Shown here in pieces: positions 1 through 8,005 of a DNA stretch of 33,757 nt. The notes below the pieces were generated by a model. It saw only the letters and a program-made list of their open reading frames with translations, did no database searches and was not told the DNA's origin. The position numbers and the translations under genes were made by a program. Location: positions 1 to 33,757 of the forward strand of contig DKPB01000041.1 in NCBI GenBank assembly GCA_002471015.1, read 5' to 3'. Position 1 is the first letter of the stretch; every line of letters begins with the position of its first letter. The DNA is from Stenotrophomonas sp. UBA7346 (GTDB lineage Bacteria > Pseudomonadota > Gammaproteobacteria > Xanthomonadales > Xanthomonadaceae).

Positions 1-1893
1 AACCTGAGTGAAGCCTCCGATAGCTTTACCATTGTCGTAGATACGATTCCGCCTGCTGCAACTGCAATAACTACCTTCATTGGTAAAGATAGTGGCTTGA
101 AGGGCAGTGATTGGGTTACAAATGACGGGAGTGCTGGTCGGCTTGTACAGGGCGTCGTATCGAGCGAGTTGGCTGCGGGTGAGGTGGTCCAGGTATCGGT
201 GGATAACGGTTTGACCTGGGTAAATGCAGTGATGAATGGCCTGAATTGGGCGGTTCAGGATAGCCAGGCGCACAGCGGCGACTGGGATATCCTGGCGCGA
301 GTTGTCGACGCAGCCGGCAACGAGAGTCATGCCACGGTCAAGCATGTAACTCTTGATCAGGAGGTTTCGCCGGTCACGAGGATGGCTTGGGATGGTTCGT
401 TGCTGCAGGTGGATTTTGTTGGGTCAGATTTCGTTGCGGGCGAACTGATCGTAATAGATGCCGATGGGCAAAGGTTCACGCACGTTCTGTCGGATGCGGA
501 TATCAGTAGCGGTCATATATCCGTTGCTGGCATAGGCTTTACCGGTGGTGGGCCTAACCATGTTGTCGCAAAGGTTGTAGATATTGCGGGCAACATTTCG
601 GACGGCGTCGAGCTGCTCAAGGAAGTGTCGAGGCACACGCTCGAAAACTTCAACTCGGTAGATCGCCAACTGCTGCCGGCGGGCAAGGTTATTAGCTTGG
701 CGGGGTTCGACCTGGTTGTAGTCTCCGGGGTTACCACTGGCCCGTATCCCCAGCAGATCGGAATAAACTACAACGTTGGCGCCCCGTATCGTCCCACCAC
801 GGCCGCCTTGGAGTTGAATGGCGTCATCCGGCTGAATCTTACGGGTGGATCCGCAAATATTCTGAAATTCACTGTCGGTGATCTCACGAATAGTGCTGTA
901 TTCATTGCGAAATTTTTTGATGAAAACGGGGTGCTCGTTTACTCGGAGCAACTCTCGCCTCAGGGCGGGCGTGCCCGCGAAATCTCACTTGAGCTGCCCT
1001 ACGGGAAAAGCTTCAGTTCTGCGGTTCTTTCGCTGAGCGGCGACGACTATGTCTGGATCGACGACATAGATTTTGGACGCTACGAGTTTTCGTCCGCGGT
1101 GGCTGCAGGCCAGGTGGTTGAACACTTGATTGAGGCGCCAGGCTTCTATGTGGGCTCTGGGATGAATGATGTCTTCGACCTTTCGGATGTGGATTCGGTC
1201 ATGTCGCCGCGGACCAGCATTTTGGGCGGCGATGGTTCGGACACGCTCAGATTGAAGGGGGCCGGCAAGGTTCTTGACCCGTCGGTGCTGCAACAGCGTA
1301 TGCAGTCCGTCGAGGTAATTGACATCAATGGCAGTGGCAGCAATACCTTGAAGGTTTCGCTTGCTGATGTACTGCAGTTCGGATCGAAGGACCATTTCAT
1401 TTCGAACGGTTGCGTCCAGCTGTTGGTGAAGGGGGGGGCTGATGACCGCGTCAGTTTGACGGACGTGCTGACCAATGGTGTTGATCCCGGTGACTGGGTG
1501 AAGGCGGGAACAGTGTTGCTGGACGGTGTTTCGTATGACTCCTATCAGCACTCAGGGTTTGCTGTGCAACTGTTGGTACAGCAAGGTATCGCGGTGGATG
1601 TCGTGAATTTGGGGAACGGCGCGGATCTGACGAGCCTGGTAGCGGTCGATGCAGCCCAGGTGGGCGTCCTGATTCATTCAAGCCAGGAGGTCATGAACCT
1701 GGAGTCGGCCGGAGCAGAGTCGGGTGCAGTTGACGCCCACCTCGCCGCGGCAGAACAAAACGAGCTACGGGCCGATCCGGATTGGTTCGCATCAGAAAGC
1801 ACGGCGAACGAGCCGATCTACTCTGCGCAACCGATGTATGTACCTGACATGCAGTTGTTGCTGAACGACGCGAACAGCGCATCAACCATCTGA
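1..1893 (+). CDS. Large Ig-like repeat adhesin, C-terminal part (5' end outside window)
   Basis: The reading frame is open from base 1, so the gene begins upstream; the TTG at 97 is internal. The first ~120 residues look like the end of one bacterial Ig-like repeat (FTIVVDTIPP) and a complete second one (VDAAGNESH). A beta-rich segment follows (about codons 205-385), then a C-terminal module with GMNDVFDLSD, LGGDGSDTLRL, VEVIDINGSGSNTLKVSL and SYDSYQHSGFAVQLLVQ. Proteins of this kind are usually exported by type I secretion and anchor cells in biofilms; the Asp/Gly-rich part suggests calcium binding. The same C-terminal module recurs in the protein ending at 5640, so the two are paralogues. 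No secretion genes lie in the window, so the export route is inferred. A hairpin follows the stop codon. Family assignment is good; exact function is not established. Confidence 0.85.
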   Translation, partial: NLSEASDSFTIVVDTIPPAATAITTFIGKDSGLKGSDWVTNDGSAGRLVQGVVSSELAAGEVVQVSVDNGLTWVNAVMNGLNWAVQDSQAHSGDWDILARVVDAAGNESHATVKHVTLDQEVSPVTRMAWDGSLLQVDFVGSDFVAGELIVIDADGQRFTHVLSDADISSGHISVAGIGFTGGGPNHVVAKVVDIAGNISDGVELLKEVSRHTLENFNSVDRQLLPAGKVISLAGFDLVVVSGVTTGPYPQQIGINYNVGAPYRPTTAALELNGVIRLNLTGGSANILKFTVGDLTNSAVFIAKFFDENGVLVYSEQLSPQGGRAREISLELPYGKSFSSAVLSLSGDDYVWIDDIDFGRYEFSSAVAAGQVVEHLIEAPGFYVGSGMNDVFDLSDVDSVMSPRTSILGGDGSDTLRLKGAGKVLDPSVLQQRMQSVEVIDINGSGSNTLKVSLADVLQFGSKDHFISNGCVQLLVKGGADDRVSLTDVLTNGVDPGDWVKAGTVLLDGVSYDSYQHSGFAVQLLVQQGIAVDVVNLGNGADLTSLVAVDAAQVGVLIHSSQEVMNLESAGAESGAVDAHLAAAEQNELRADPDWFASESTANEPIYSAQPMYVPDMQLLLNDANSASTI

Positions 1894-1901
1894 TCGAATG
1901 G

Positions 1902-1926
1902 GCGCGGCCATTGCTGATGGCCGCGC
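1902..1926 (+). terminator. Hairpin after adhesin gene
   Basis: A 10-bp perfect stem (GCGCGGCCAT with ATGGCCGCGC) with a 5-base loop starts 8 bases after the adhesin stop codon. The following tract is only weakly T-rich, so this is a likely but imperfect intrinsic terminator. Confidence 0.55.
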
Positions 1927-1986
1927 TGCTTCGGGACCATCAAAGTTACCTGAAACCGCATGTTCCAACGTGCGGAAGATATGGAT

Positions 1987-2880
1987 ATGTATATGAAGCT
2001 AGATATTTCTCCCTTGGCGTTTGGCATCGCAGCGATGCTGATTGCCGTTGGCTCCCGGGCGGCAGTGCCCGAGGGCGTGTTCGCCGAGCCCTACCAGCCT
2101 GTGGCAGCTGTTGGTATGGGGCAAAGTCAGGTCGTCTATTACCACGCCGACCGGCAGGGTGGAGCGAGCCCTGTCAGTCATGTGTACGTTGATGGTGAAT
2201 TTCATACTGGTCTTGTTCCTGGTGGGTTCACCGTGTTCTGTGTAAAAGAGGGCTCCCATAGTCTGGGTGCGGTGCAGGGCGATGCACCCCGCTATGAAGG
2301 TAAGCGAAGCCAGGGGACGTTCCGCTTTGAAGGTGGGCAGACTTACTTTGTGCGCACTGGAAGTGGGTCGAGTTCCGCCCCCGAGGTGGTTTCTCGCGAG
2401 GATGCAGAGATCCAGCTGGCTGCATCGAAGCAACAGGTGCATCTTGTGTCCAGGGCTTCTACCGTTGTTCCCTGCAGCCTTGAACTAGTGGGTGGCCGGG
2501 ACGAGTTCACCCTGGCGGGCGATGTCCTGTTTCCGCTCGGCAAGGCAGGCTATGACGACGTTCGGTCAGAAGGACGGCAGATTGTTGCTGACATCGCCAA
2601 GCAACTCAGGATGGATGGTGTTACGCCCTTGCAGATAGTCGTGGTTGGGCACGCTGATCCTACTGGCCAGGCGGTATCCAACGATATTCTTGGCCTGCGC
2701 CGGGCTGCGACGGTACGCGATCTGCTGGTGGAAAATGGCGTAGCCCCGGCGGTCATTGCCATTTCGTCCAAGGGCCACCGTGAGCCAGTCGTCAGAAACT
2801 GCGCGGGCAGCCAGGAAGAGGTTGTCCGGTGCAATGCACCCAATAGAAGGGTGGTCATTGAAGTGCGTGGGCGGCGTTGA
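1987..2880 (+). CDS. OmpA-family outer-envelope protein (copy 1)
   Basis: Exported protein of about 297 residues. A hydrophobic N-terminus (LAFGIAAMLIAVGSRA) looks like a signal peptide. The middle (YYHADRQGG ... VYVDGEF ... VKEGSHSLG) resembles the DUF2846-type beta domain of envelope proteins. The last ~110 residues are an OmpA-like peptidoglycan-binding domain, seen as VVGHADPTGQ, the NDILGLRRA helix and the closing CNAPNRRVVIEV. I chose the ATG at 1987 because GGAAG at 1974-1978 sits 8 bases upstream; in-frame ATGs at 1960, 1981 and 1993 are alternatives. It follows the adhesin on the same strand and is clearly paralogous to the protein at 6234-7196. By analogy with adhesin clusters that include OmpA-family genes, it may link the adhesin or its exporter to the cell wall; that role is inferred. 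Confidence 0.85.
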   Translation: MYMKLDISPLAFGIAAMLIAVGSRAAVPEGVFAEPYQPVAAVGMGQSQVVYYHADRQGGASPVSHVYVDGEFHTGLVPGGFTVFCVKEGSHSLGAVQGDAPRYEGKRSQGTFRFEGGQTYFVRTGSGSSSAPEVVSREDAEIQLAASKQQVHLVSRASTVVPCSLELVGGRDEFTLAGDVLFPLGKAGYDDVRSEGRQIVADIAKQLRMDGVTPLQIVVVGHADPTGQAVSNDILGLRRAATVRDLLVENGVAPAVIAISSKGHREPVVRNCAGSQEEVVRCNAPNRRVVIEVRGRR

Positions 2881-2894
2881 GGCGACTTGATGGA

Positions 2895-2924
2895 CCAGTA
2901 GGCCACGAATCCTTGGCCTGCTGG
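2895..2924 (+). terminator. Hairpin after ompA-like gene 1
   Basis: Ten-base arms (CCAGTAGGCC with GGCCTGCTGG, one G-T pair) enclose a 10-base loop 14 bases after the stop codon. Moderately T-rich sequence follows. Probable intrinsic terminator. Confidence 0.5.
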
Positions 2925-3244
2925 TGGCGTCTTGCTTCGTTCTCCTGCAAGCACTCGCAACCATGCGATTCGAGTTCTGGTTGTTTTCGTTGTCAGGGCG
3001 GGGCAGGTGGGCGTCGCCAAGGGCTTTGAAGGCGAGTTAGGCCAGGACGAAGGAGAACGATTCAGCCGATTCAGGAAAGCACTGACGATTCTCGGTGTTC
3101 AGGACTTTTCCTATTCATTGAGACTGGGATCAAAAAGGATACTTCGAGCCATTCGGGGACAGCCATCACAGTGGCTGCCTTTCCTCAAGTGGTCGTCGGT
3201 GTTTGCTTCCCGACAAGTCCCAGCATTCAAACAGGTATCCAGCA
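2925..3244. other. Intergenic region before second adhesin
   Basis: About 320 bases without a convincing gene; open frames here lack homology signals and cross into the next gene in the wrong frame. It must carry the promoter of the second adhesin, but I see no confident -35/-10 pair. Confidence 0.5.
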
Positions 3245-4369
3245 ATGACCGTCAGTGTGTCCGTAGTCAGTGGGAAATCCATTCAATCGAGCAGGAAGCT
3301 GCCGGAGGGTGGCGACGGCAAGGTGGTCCGCATAAAGGCGATGGCGGAAGGGAAATACCTGCTGGCGGAGCAGGAGACAGACGTTGGGCCAGAGAACATC
3401 ACCGTCAAGCGCGTTGGCAGCGACCTGCATGTGGCACTGCAGGGTACCGATCCGGAGCAGCCGGAACTGATCATCGAGGGCTTTTTCGATCTACCCGGGC
3501 AGTTGATTGGGCGCGCCGAAGACGGCATGTATTACGGGTACGTCGCGGTCGACGGTGAAGAGAATCATGAGGCATCATTTCTTCTGGAAGAGATGTCTTC
3601 GCCGTTGGCACTGGGTTATCCGGCGCTTTCCGGCTTTGGCGATGGTCTGGTGGCCGCCGCTGTTCTGCCTGGCGCGTTGCTGGGTGTGGGGGCGTTGGTT
3701 GGCGGAGCGCTCATTGATCACAATCGCGACAGTGGCGGACGGCTTCCGGAAGCAGCGCCGCCCGTCAACAATGGGATTGGATCTGTTGTTGACGATCAAG
3801 GACCGGTCGTCGTCCCATTGCTCAGCGGCGATGTCACTGATGACACCCGGCCGACATTCACTGGTGGCGGGCAGCAGCCAGGCGAAAAAGTGATTGTTCG
3901 CGATGGTGGCCGCGTCATTGGTGAAGCCATTGTCGGCGCTAACGGAAGTTGGTCATTTACCCCGGACAAGCCATTGGGGGAGGGCGAACACATCCTTACT
4001 ACAGTTGTTGTCGACAAGAATGGTAGACATTCGCCCGAATCCAATGGCTTCCTGGTGCTTGTGGATACCACCGCTCCCGACAACGGATCCCTGTCGGGCG
4101 CGATGGACAACAAGGGCCCGATCACCGGTCCCATCGGCAACGGTGGCGTCACTGACGACGACCAGCCGACCTTGTCCGGCGCGGGCAACCCCGGCGACAC
4201 GATCACCCTCCTCGACAATGGCAAGGTCATCGGCGACGTGGTGGTGAATGAGGAAGGGGCATGGACCTTCACCCCGGAGCAGCCGCTGGCCGAAGGCGAA
4301 CATGTGTTTGAAGTGGTGGTGACTGATCCGGCAGGCAACAGTTCCGATCGGATCCCTACCAGGTGGTAG
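3245..4369 (+). CDS. BapA-type adhesin, N-terminal fragment (frameshifted)
   Basis: Encodes 374 residues. The N-terminal ~130 residues (GKYLLAEQETDVGPENITV, LIIEGFFDLPGQL, DGMYYGYVAVDGE) match the prefix-like domain found at the start of BapA/LapA-type biofilm adhesins. A glycine/alanine-rich hydrophobic stretch follows (GLVAAAVLPGALLGVGALVG), then two bacterial Ig-like repeats with the signatures TDDTRPTFTGGG, GSWSFTPDKPLGEGEH and TDDDQPTLSGAGNPGDTITL, GAWTFTPEQPLAEGEH. The start at 3245 is chosen because the domain begins there; AGG at 3233-3235 is a weak ribosome site, and the upstream CTG/ATG extension to 3203 adds nothing conserved. The frame ends abruptly after AGNSSD at a TAG, while the expected C-terminal module continues in another frame. 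Such adhesins normally have many more repeats, so this copy is short as well as broken. Confidence 0.8.
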   Translation: MTVSVSVVSGKSIQSSRKLPEGGDGKVVRIKAMAEGKYLLAEQETDVGPENITVKRVGSDLHVALQGTDPEQPELIIEGFFDLPGQLIGRAEDGMYYGYVAVDGEENHEASFLLEEMSSPLALGYPALSGFGDGLVAAAVLPGALLGVGALVGGALIDHNRDSGGRLPEAAPPVNNGIGSVVDDQGPVVVPLLSGDVTDDTRPTFTGGGQQPGEKVIVRDGGRVIGEAIVGANGSWSFTPDKPLGEGEHILTTVVVDKNGRHSPESNGFLVLVDTTAPDNGSLSGAMDNKGPITGPIGNGGVTDDDQPTLSGAGNPGDTITLLDNGKVIGDVVVNEEGAWTFTPEQPLAEGEHVFEVVVTDPAGNSSDRIPTRW

Positions 4370-5640
4370 GCGACTACAAGAGGATCGATTTCTACGATTC
4401 GCTGCAACAGGCAAGTGTAGACAATGGTTACGCAGGCACGGGGTTTTCCGTTGCCACGGAAGGAACAATGACCATAGTCGGCAGCTCTGCACTCAATCTT
4501 GCCGGTATGCAGGTCAGTGGCGAAGAGAACGCAATAGCCACGTTCGCAATGGATAGCCCGCTTGATACGTTCTCGTTGACCCTCTCTGGCATTGACAATG
4601 CGCTGGGTGCAATGATCGAAGTGTTCGATGTGCAAGGGAACCTGGTTCACTCTGAAACCTTCGTCGGCGGGAGTGACGCCCGCCATACAAAGATTTTTTC
4701 TTTCCAGGTGACGGAGCTGATGGGGCGTGCAGGGGTCGTCGAGATCGGTTCGTTCAAAGTGACCTCGTTCAGTCCATCCATAACGCTGTCTGGAATCAAC
4801 ATAAGTGTGCCGAAGCACGTTGCCGATTCTCGGCCCGAGGATTGCATCGAGTACATGTCGGAAACCTACTGCGGCGGTGTTGGAGACGACGTGGTATCGC
4901 TTGCGCTGTGGCCAACAACCTATTTTGCGCAGGAGACCGCGGCCATCCACGGAGGAATGGGGCTTGATGAACTGAGAATTTCAGGCGGTGGCTATCCGAT
5001 GGATATGACCGCTGCAGGAGGAAAGATCAGTTCGATGGAAGTCATCAATCTGACTGGGTCTGGCAACAATAGTCTGACGCTTAACCTCAGGAACGTAATT
5101 GATAACGGTGGCGTCAACATCTTCTACGAAGGCGAACAGAGTCGAGTACAGATGATGATCAAGGGCAATTCAGGTGACTCGGTCGATCTGAGTGACGCCC
5201 TTGGCCTGTCTGTCGATATGGGGGATTGGGTGCAGAAAGGTGGCGTGACGGTGAATGGAGCGAGTTACGTCAGTTACCAGCATTCGGGTCTGGCGGTGGA
5301 GCTGCTGGTGCAGAGTGAGGTGGCAGTTACTCTGAACAATACAGTCGGTCCGGTAGCAAGCCGCTCCGCTGTTGGATTGGACGCTCTGGGTGCAGATGTT
5401 ATTTCCAGCACATTGACGGTGCCTTCGGCGGATATCCAGGGATTCGTTCGTGCAAGGGAAGTGGAAGGCGGGGCGCAATCCGAGTCCGGATTGCATATCA
5501 GCGTCAGAGATCTTCGCGACGTTGGTGTGGAATCAACGGATGCTCCTGCGCCCCCTGTCAGCGAAGACTTCAATGCGTTTGACCGAAGTTTGGGTTGGCT
5601 GTCGCTGGAGCATGAAGAGACAAGGCTCTATATGAGCTGA
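4363..5640 (+). CDS. BapA-type adhesin, C-terminal fragment (frameshifted)
   Basis: This frame continues the adhesin begun at 3245. A GTG at 4363 is the first usable start codon, but adhesin-like sequence (DPYQVVGDYKRIDF) already begins near 4351 upstream of it, and no ribosome site is visible, so it is probably not an independent gene. It has a beta-rich domain (about residues 20-150) and a C-terminal module shared with the adhesin ending at 1893: GGMGLDELRISGGG, MEVINLTGSGNNSLTLNL, GDWVQKGGVTVNGASY and SYQHSGLAVELLVQ. One extra base, for example in the GG at 4350-4351, would fuse it to the upstream fragment as ...SSDRDPYQVV. It may be a true mutation, phase variation, or an assembly error at collapsed repeats. 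Confidence 0.7.
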   Translation: MVGDYKRIDFYDSLQQASVDNGYAGTGFSVATEGTMTIVGSSALNLAGMQVSGEENAIATFAMDSPLDTFSLTLSGIDNALGAMIEVFDVQGNLVHSETFVGGSDARHTKIFSFQVTELMGRAGVVEIGSFKVTSFSPSITLSGINISVPKHVADSRPEDCIEYMSETYCGGVGDDVVSLALWPTTYFAQETAAIHGGMGLDELRISGGGYPMDMTAAGGKISSMEVINLTGSGNNSLTLNLRNVIDNGGVNIFYEGEQSRVQMMIKGNSGDSVDLSDALGLSVDMGDWVQKGGVTVNGASYVSYQHSGLAVELLVQSEVAVTLNNTVGPVASRSAVGLDALGADVISSTLTVPSADIQGFVRAREVEGGAQSESGLHISVRDLRDVGVESTDAPAPPVSEDFNAFDRSLGWLSLEHEETRLYMS

Positions 5641-5698
5641 AGGGGCCTGCCCGGCATTGACGGATGGCGATTAGGACTATTCTCAATTCGCTATCAAA

Positions 5699-5720
5699 CC
5701 GGGGCGCGAAGGCGCCCCGG
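5699..5720 (+). terminator. Hairpin after second adhesin
   Basis: Perfect 9-bp stem CCGGGGCGC / GCGCCCCGG with a GAAG tetraloop, about 60 bases after the adhesin stop. The tract that follows (TTGAAATACT) is a poor T-run. Likely terminator. Confidence 0.55.
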
Positions 5721-6233
5721 TTGAAATACTAGTGCGCATGAAGCAACGATCAGGCGAGTCTCAGGAAGTGGTTCACCGTTCACCGTCGGGTTTGGTGGCT
5801 GGGCAGGATACTGCGGTGACATCTTTCCGCTATCGAATAGGTCTCTATGGGGATTTGTCCGATGCTGCTGTGGCGCGATCGCAACTTGCGAGCCGGCTGT
5901 CCCTGAGTGCAGAACTGGGCAACCGTTTCCTGCGATCGGAACTATGGGATGCCGTGACCAGGGTTTGCGTTGGCCTGGCAAGCCTGGTGGTGCGCGGTGG
6001 TTTGGCCGCGTTGGTAGCCCAGTCCGCTACCGGATTTGATCGGTGCCGCGTGCCAGGTGTCAGCAACATCGTGAGCCATGGGCCGACGGATGGCCGAGCA
6101 ATGCTCGAGCCGCCGCGATGCGGGTAGGCGGCCGCAGGTGTGGCCTCAATGCAGGCATTGCCTGCCAGAAAATAGCTGAATGAAAGGAGCCATGGCGGTG
6201 GGTCGTGGCTGACTACAGATATACGGAGACAAC
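5721..6233. other. Unassigned 0.5-kb region upstream of ompA-like gene 2
   Basis: No gene can be supported here. A 131-codon open frame at 5732-6127 (+) starts with GTG, lacks a clear ribosome site and shows no family I recognise; a long opposite-strand frame overlaps the start of the next gene. The region may hold a promoter and long leader for the ompA-regulator operon, or a decayed gene. Confidence 0.4.
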
Positions 6234-7196
6234 ATGAAGAATGAAATATTGCACAAACGAAATTCGTCCATACAGGCGACAGCCACTGCTGTTCGCAACA
6301 GCCGAGTTTGCGCACTGGCAGGGTTGATTTGTCTTTGCGTGGTTTCCTACGCATCGCCGGCGCAACCCCAGGACCGCACATTGGGCGCTGCTTTTTCCGA
6401 ACTGCAGCGCGTGGGCGAAGATCAAGCGCAGGTTATCTACTATCGCGATAAGCAGGCAGATAGCGGGAGCGTGGCCAATGTGTATCTGGACAAGCAATTT
6501 GTCACGGCGCTGCGTCCCGGCGGACACGTCAGTTTCTGCGTGGCCGCCGGAAGCCACCTGTTGGGGGCCTACATGGACGACGCGCCGCGCTATGAGGGCA
6601 AGAACGAGGAGTTGTACCAGGCGGCGTTCTCAGGCGGAAAGACGTACTACATGAAGGTGCGCGAGCAGGGGGGTAATGAGCCCCTTGCTATCAAGAAGGA
6701 ACCGGCGCGCGTAGAACTCGAAGGCAGTCGCCAGCAGGTGCACTTGCTTTCGCGCGCGGAAAGTTCTGAACGTTGCCGCCACTATGGATTCCACGATAGG
6801 CCTGCAAAAGGCAGCCAGATGCTGGTGTTGCAGGCGGACGACAGCTTCAGCGAAACCGGCAGCGTGACTGCGTCTGGCCGCCATGCGTTGGCTACGCTGG
6901 TCGAGGATCTACGTGTGCAGGGGGCGCAGATCGTCAAGATCACCGTTGAGGGGCATTCGGATCCGCTCGGCACCGTGGCGTACAACCAGAACATGGCGCA
7001 GCGCTGGGCCAACGCCACCCGCTTTGGCCTGATTGCCCAAGGTGTTCCTCAAGCCATCGTGTCCGCTGAGAGCATGGGCAGTCGCATGCTGCTGGAGCGC
7101 GGCTGCTACGGCGACAAGAAAGTACAGCGCCAATGCAATGCGCCCAATCGCCGCGTGATCGTCCAGGTCGAGACAGCAATGGTTGAGTCACCGTGA
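6234..7196 (+). CDS. OmpA-family outer-envelope protein (copy 2)
   Basis: 320 residues, paralogous to the protein at 1987-2880 over its full length (QVIYYRDKQ, GSHLLGAYMDDAPRYEGK, RQQVHLLSRAE). A long basic N-terminus precedes a hydrophobic segment (about residues 25-42), consistent with a signal peptide cleaved near SPAQPQ. The C-terminal ~110 residues form an OmpA-like domain: VEGHSDPLGT, NQNMAQRWANATR and CNAPNRRVIVQV. The ATG at 6234 has GGAG 5 bases upstream. Relative to copy 1 the usual L..R.A helix is altered (MAQRWANA) but the Asp and the NRR motif that contact peptidoglycan in this family remain. It lies upstream of the response-regulator/kinase pair with no visible terminator, so it may be co-transcribed with it. 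A part in adhesin anchoring or envelope sensing is inferred. Confidence 0.85.
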   Translation: MKNEILHKRNSSIQATATAVRNSRVCALAGLICLCVVSYASPAQPQDRTLGAAFSELQRVGEDQAQVIYYRDKQADSGSVANVYLDKQFVTALRPGGHVSFCVAAGSHLLGAYMDDAPRYEGKNEELYQAAFSGGKTYYMKVREQGGNEPLAIKKEPARVELEGSRQQVHLLSRAESSERCRHYGFHDRPAKGSQMLVLQADDSFSETGSVTASGRHALATLVEDLRVQGAQIVKITVEGHSDPLGTVAYNQNMAQRWANATRFGLIAQGVPQAIVSAESMGSRMLLERGCYGDKKVQRQCNAPNRRVIVQVETAMVESP

Positions 7197-7314
7197 ACGG
7201 TTACTTTGCGGGCACTCATGTTGCCGCTGCCACTACAACGGCAGCCCTGCCTATCGATCGCGACCTTGGCGTTGCGGGCAGCGATGCGGTTTGGCAGCCT
7301 GCCGGAGAGCGGAA

Positions 7315-8001
7315 ATGAGATCATCGGTTGCTTTTCCGCTACGGATTGCCGTGCTGGATGATCATTCATTGATCCAGATGGCGTTGCAGCTGCGGCTGTC
7401 CCGGGAGCCTGACTTTCGTGTTGTGGGCGCCTTTTCCAGCAGCCGGGAGCTGATTGCCGCCTTGGCAAGGCTACCGGTGGACCTGCTGGTGCTGGACTAT
7501 GCGTTGGGTGCGGCGGAACTGGATGGTCTTCACCTCATCGGGTTGATACGCCGCAGGTTCCCCATGATGCGGATACTGGTTGCCTCGTCGGCAGAAACGC
7601 CGTCCGTGGTCAACTTGTCTCTGGCTGCCGGTGCCAATGGGTTCTTCGGGAAGTCGGAAGACGCAGAGTTGCTGGTCGAAGCCATCCGGCGGGTGGCGCA
7701 GGGGCACACCTACGTTTCGCCGCAGCTGTCCTATCGTTTAGGTGCGGTGCCGGGGGCGTTGCGTCGTCCCCTGGAACAACTGGGCGGTGGACAGCGCCTG
7801 TTGGACGAACCTGCATTGTCGCCCAAGGAACGGGAGGTGCTGCGTTGTTGCCTGGAAGGCATGTCGGTATCAGAGATATCCAGAAAGTTCATGCGTAGCA
7901 TGAAAACCATCAGCGGACAGAAACAATCGGCATTCCGGAAGCTGGGGGTCCGCTCCGATGCTGAGTTGTTCAAGCTGCAGCACAGCCTGATCGAGCCGTA
8001 G
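7315..8001 (+). CDS. NarL/LuxR-type response regulator (BvgA/EvgA-like)
   Basis: 228 residues. The receiver domain (about 8-125) has the acidic pair in VLDDHS, the phospho-acceptor Asp61 in LVLDYALG, the Ser/Thr of VASSAE and the Lys of FFGKSED. The LuxR-type helix-turn-helix occupies about 165-225 (LSPKEREVLRCCLEGMSVS, KTISGQKQSAFRKLGV). The ATG at 7315 is preceded by GGAGAG with a 5-base gap; the longer frame from 7183 has no receiver-like sequence before it and is rejected. The gene ends 4 bases before the BvgS-like kinase, which is its obvious partner. Proteins of this type bind DNA as dimers after phosphotransfer from the kinase Hpt domain. The targets are unknown; the adjacent adhesin and ompA-like genes are the natural candidates. 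Confidence 0.92.
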   Translation: MRSSVAFPLRIAVLDDHSLIQMALQLRLSREPDFRVVGAFSSSRELIAALARLPVDLLVLDYALGAAELDGLHLIGLIRRRFPMMRILVASSAETPSVVNLSLAAGANGFFGKSEDAELLVEAIRRVAQGHTYVSPQLSYRLGAVPGALRRPLEQLGGGQRLLDEPALSPKEREVLRCCLEGMSVSEISRKFMRSMKTISGQKQSAFRKLGVRSDAELFKLQHSLIEP

Positions 8002-8005
8002 CCCT

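Noticed and set aside
5732..6127. 131-codon frame as a gene
   Set aside because: GTG start without ribosome site and no recognisable family; left as unassigned.
7183..7314. Extended start of the response regulator
   Set aside because: No receiver-like residues, and a strong ribosome site sits at 7304-7309 before the ATG at 7315.
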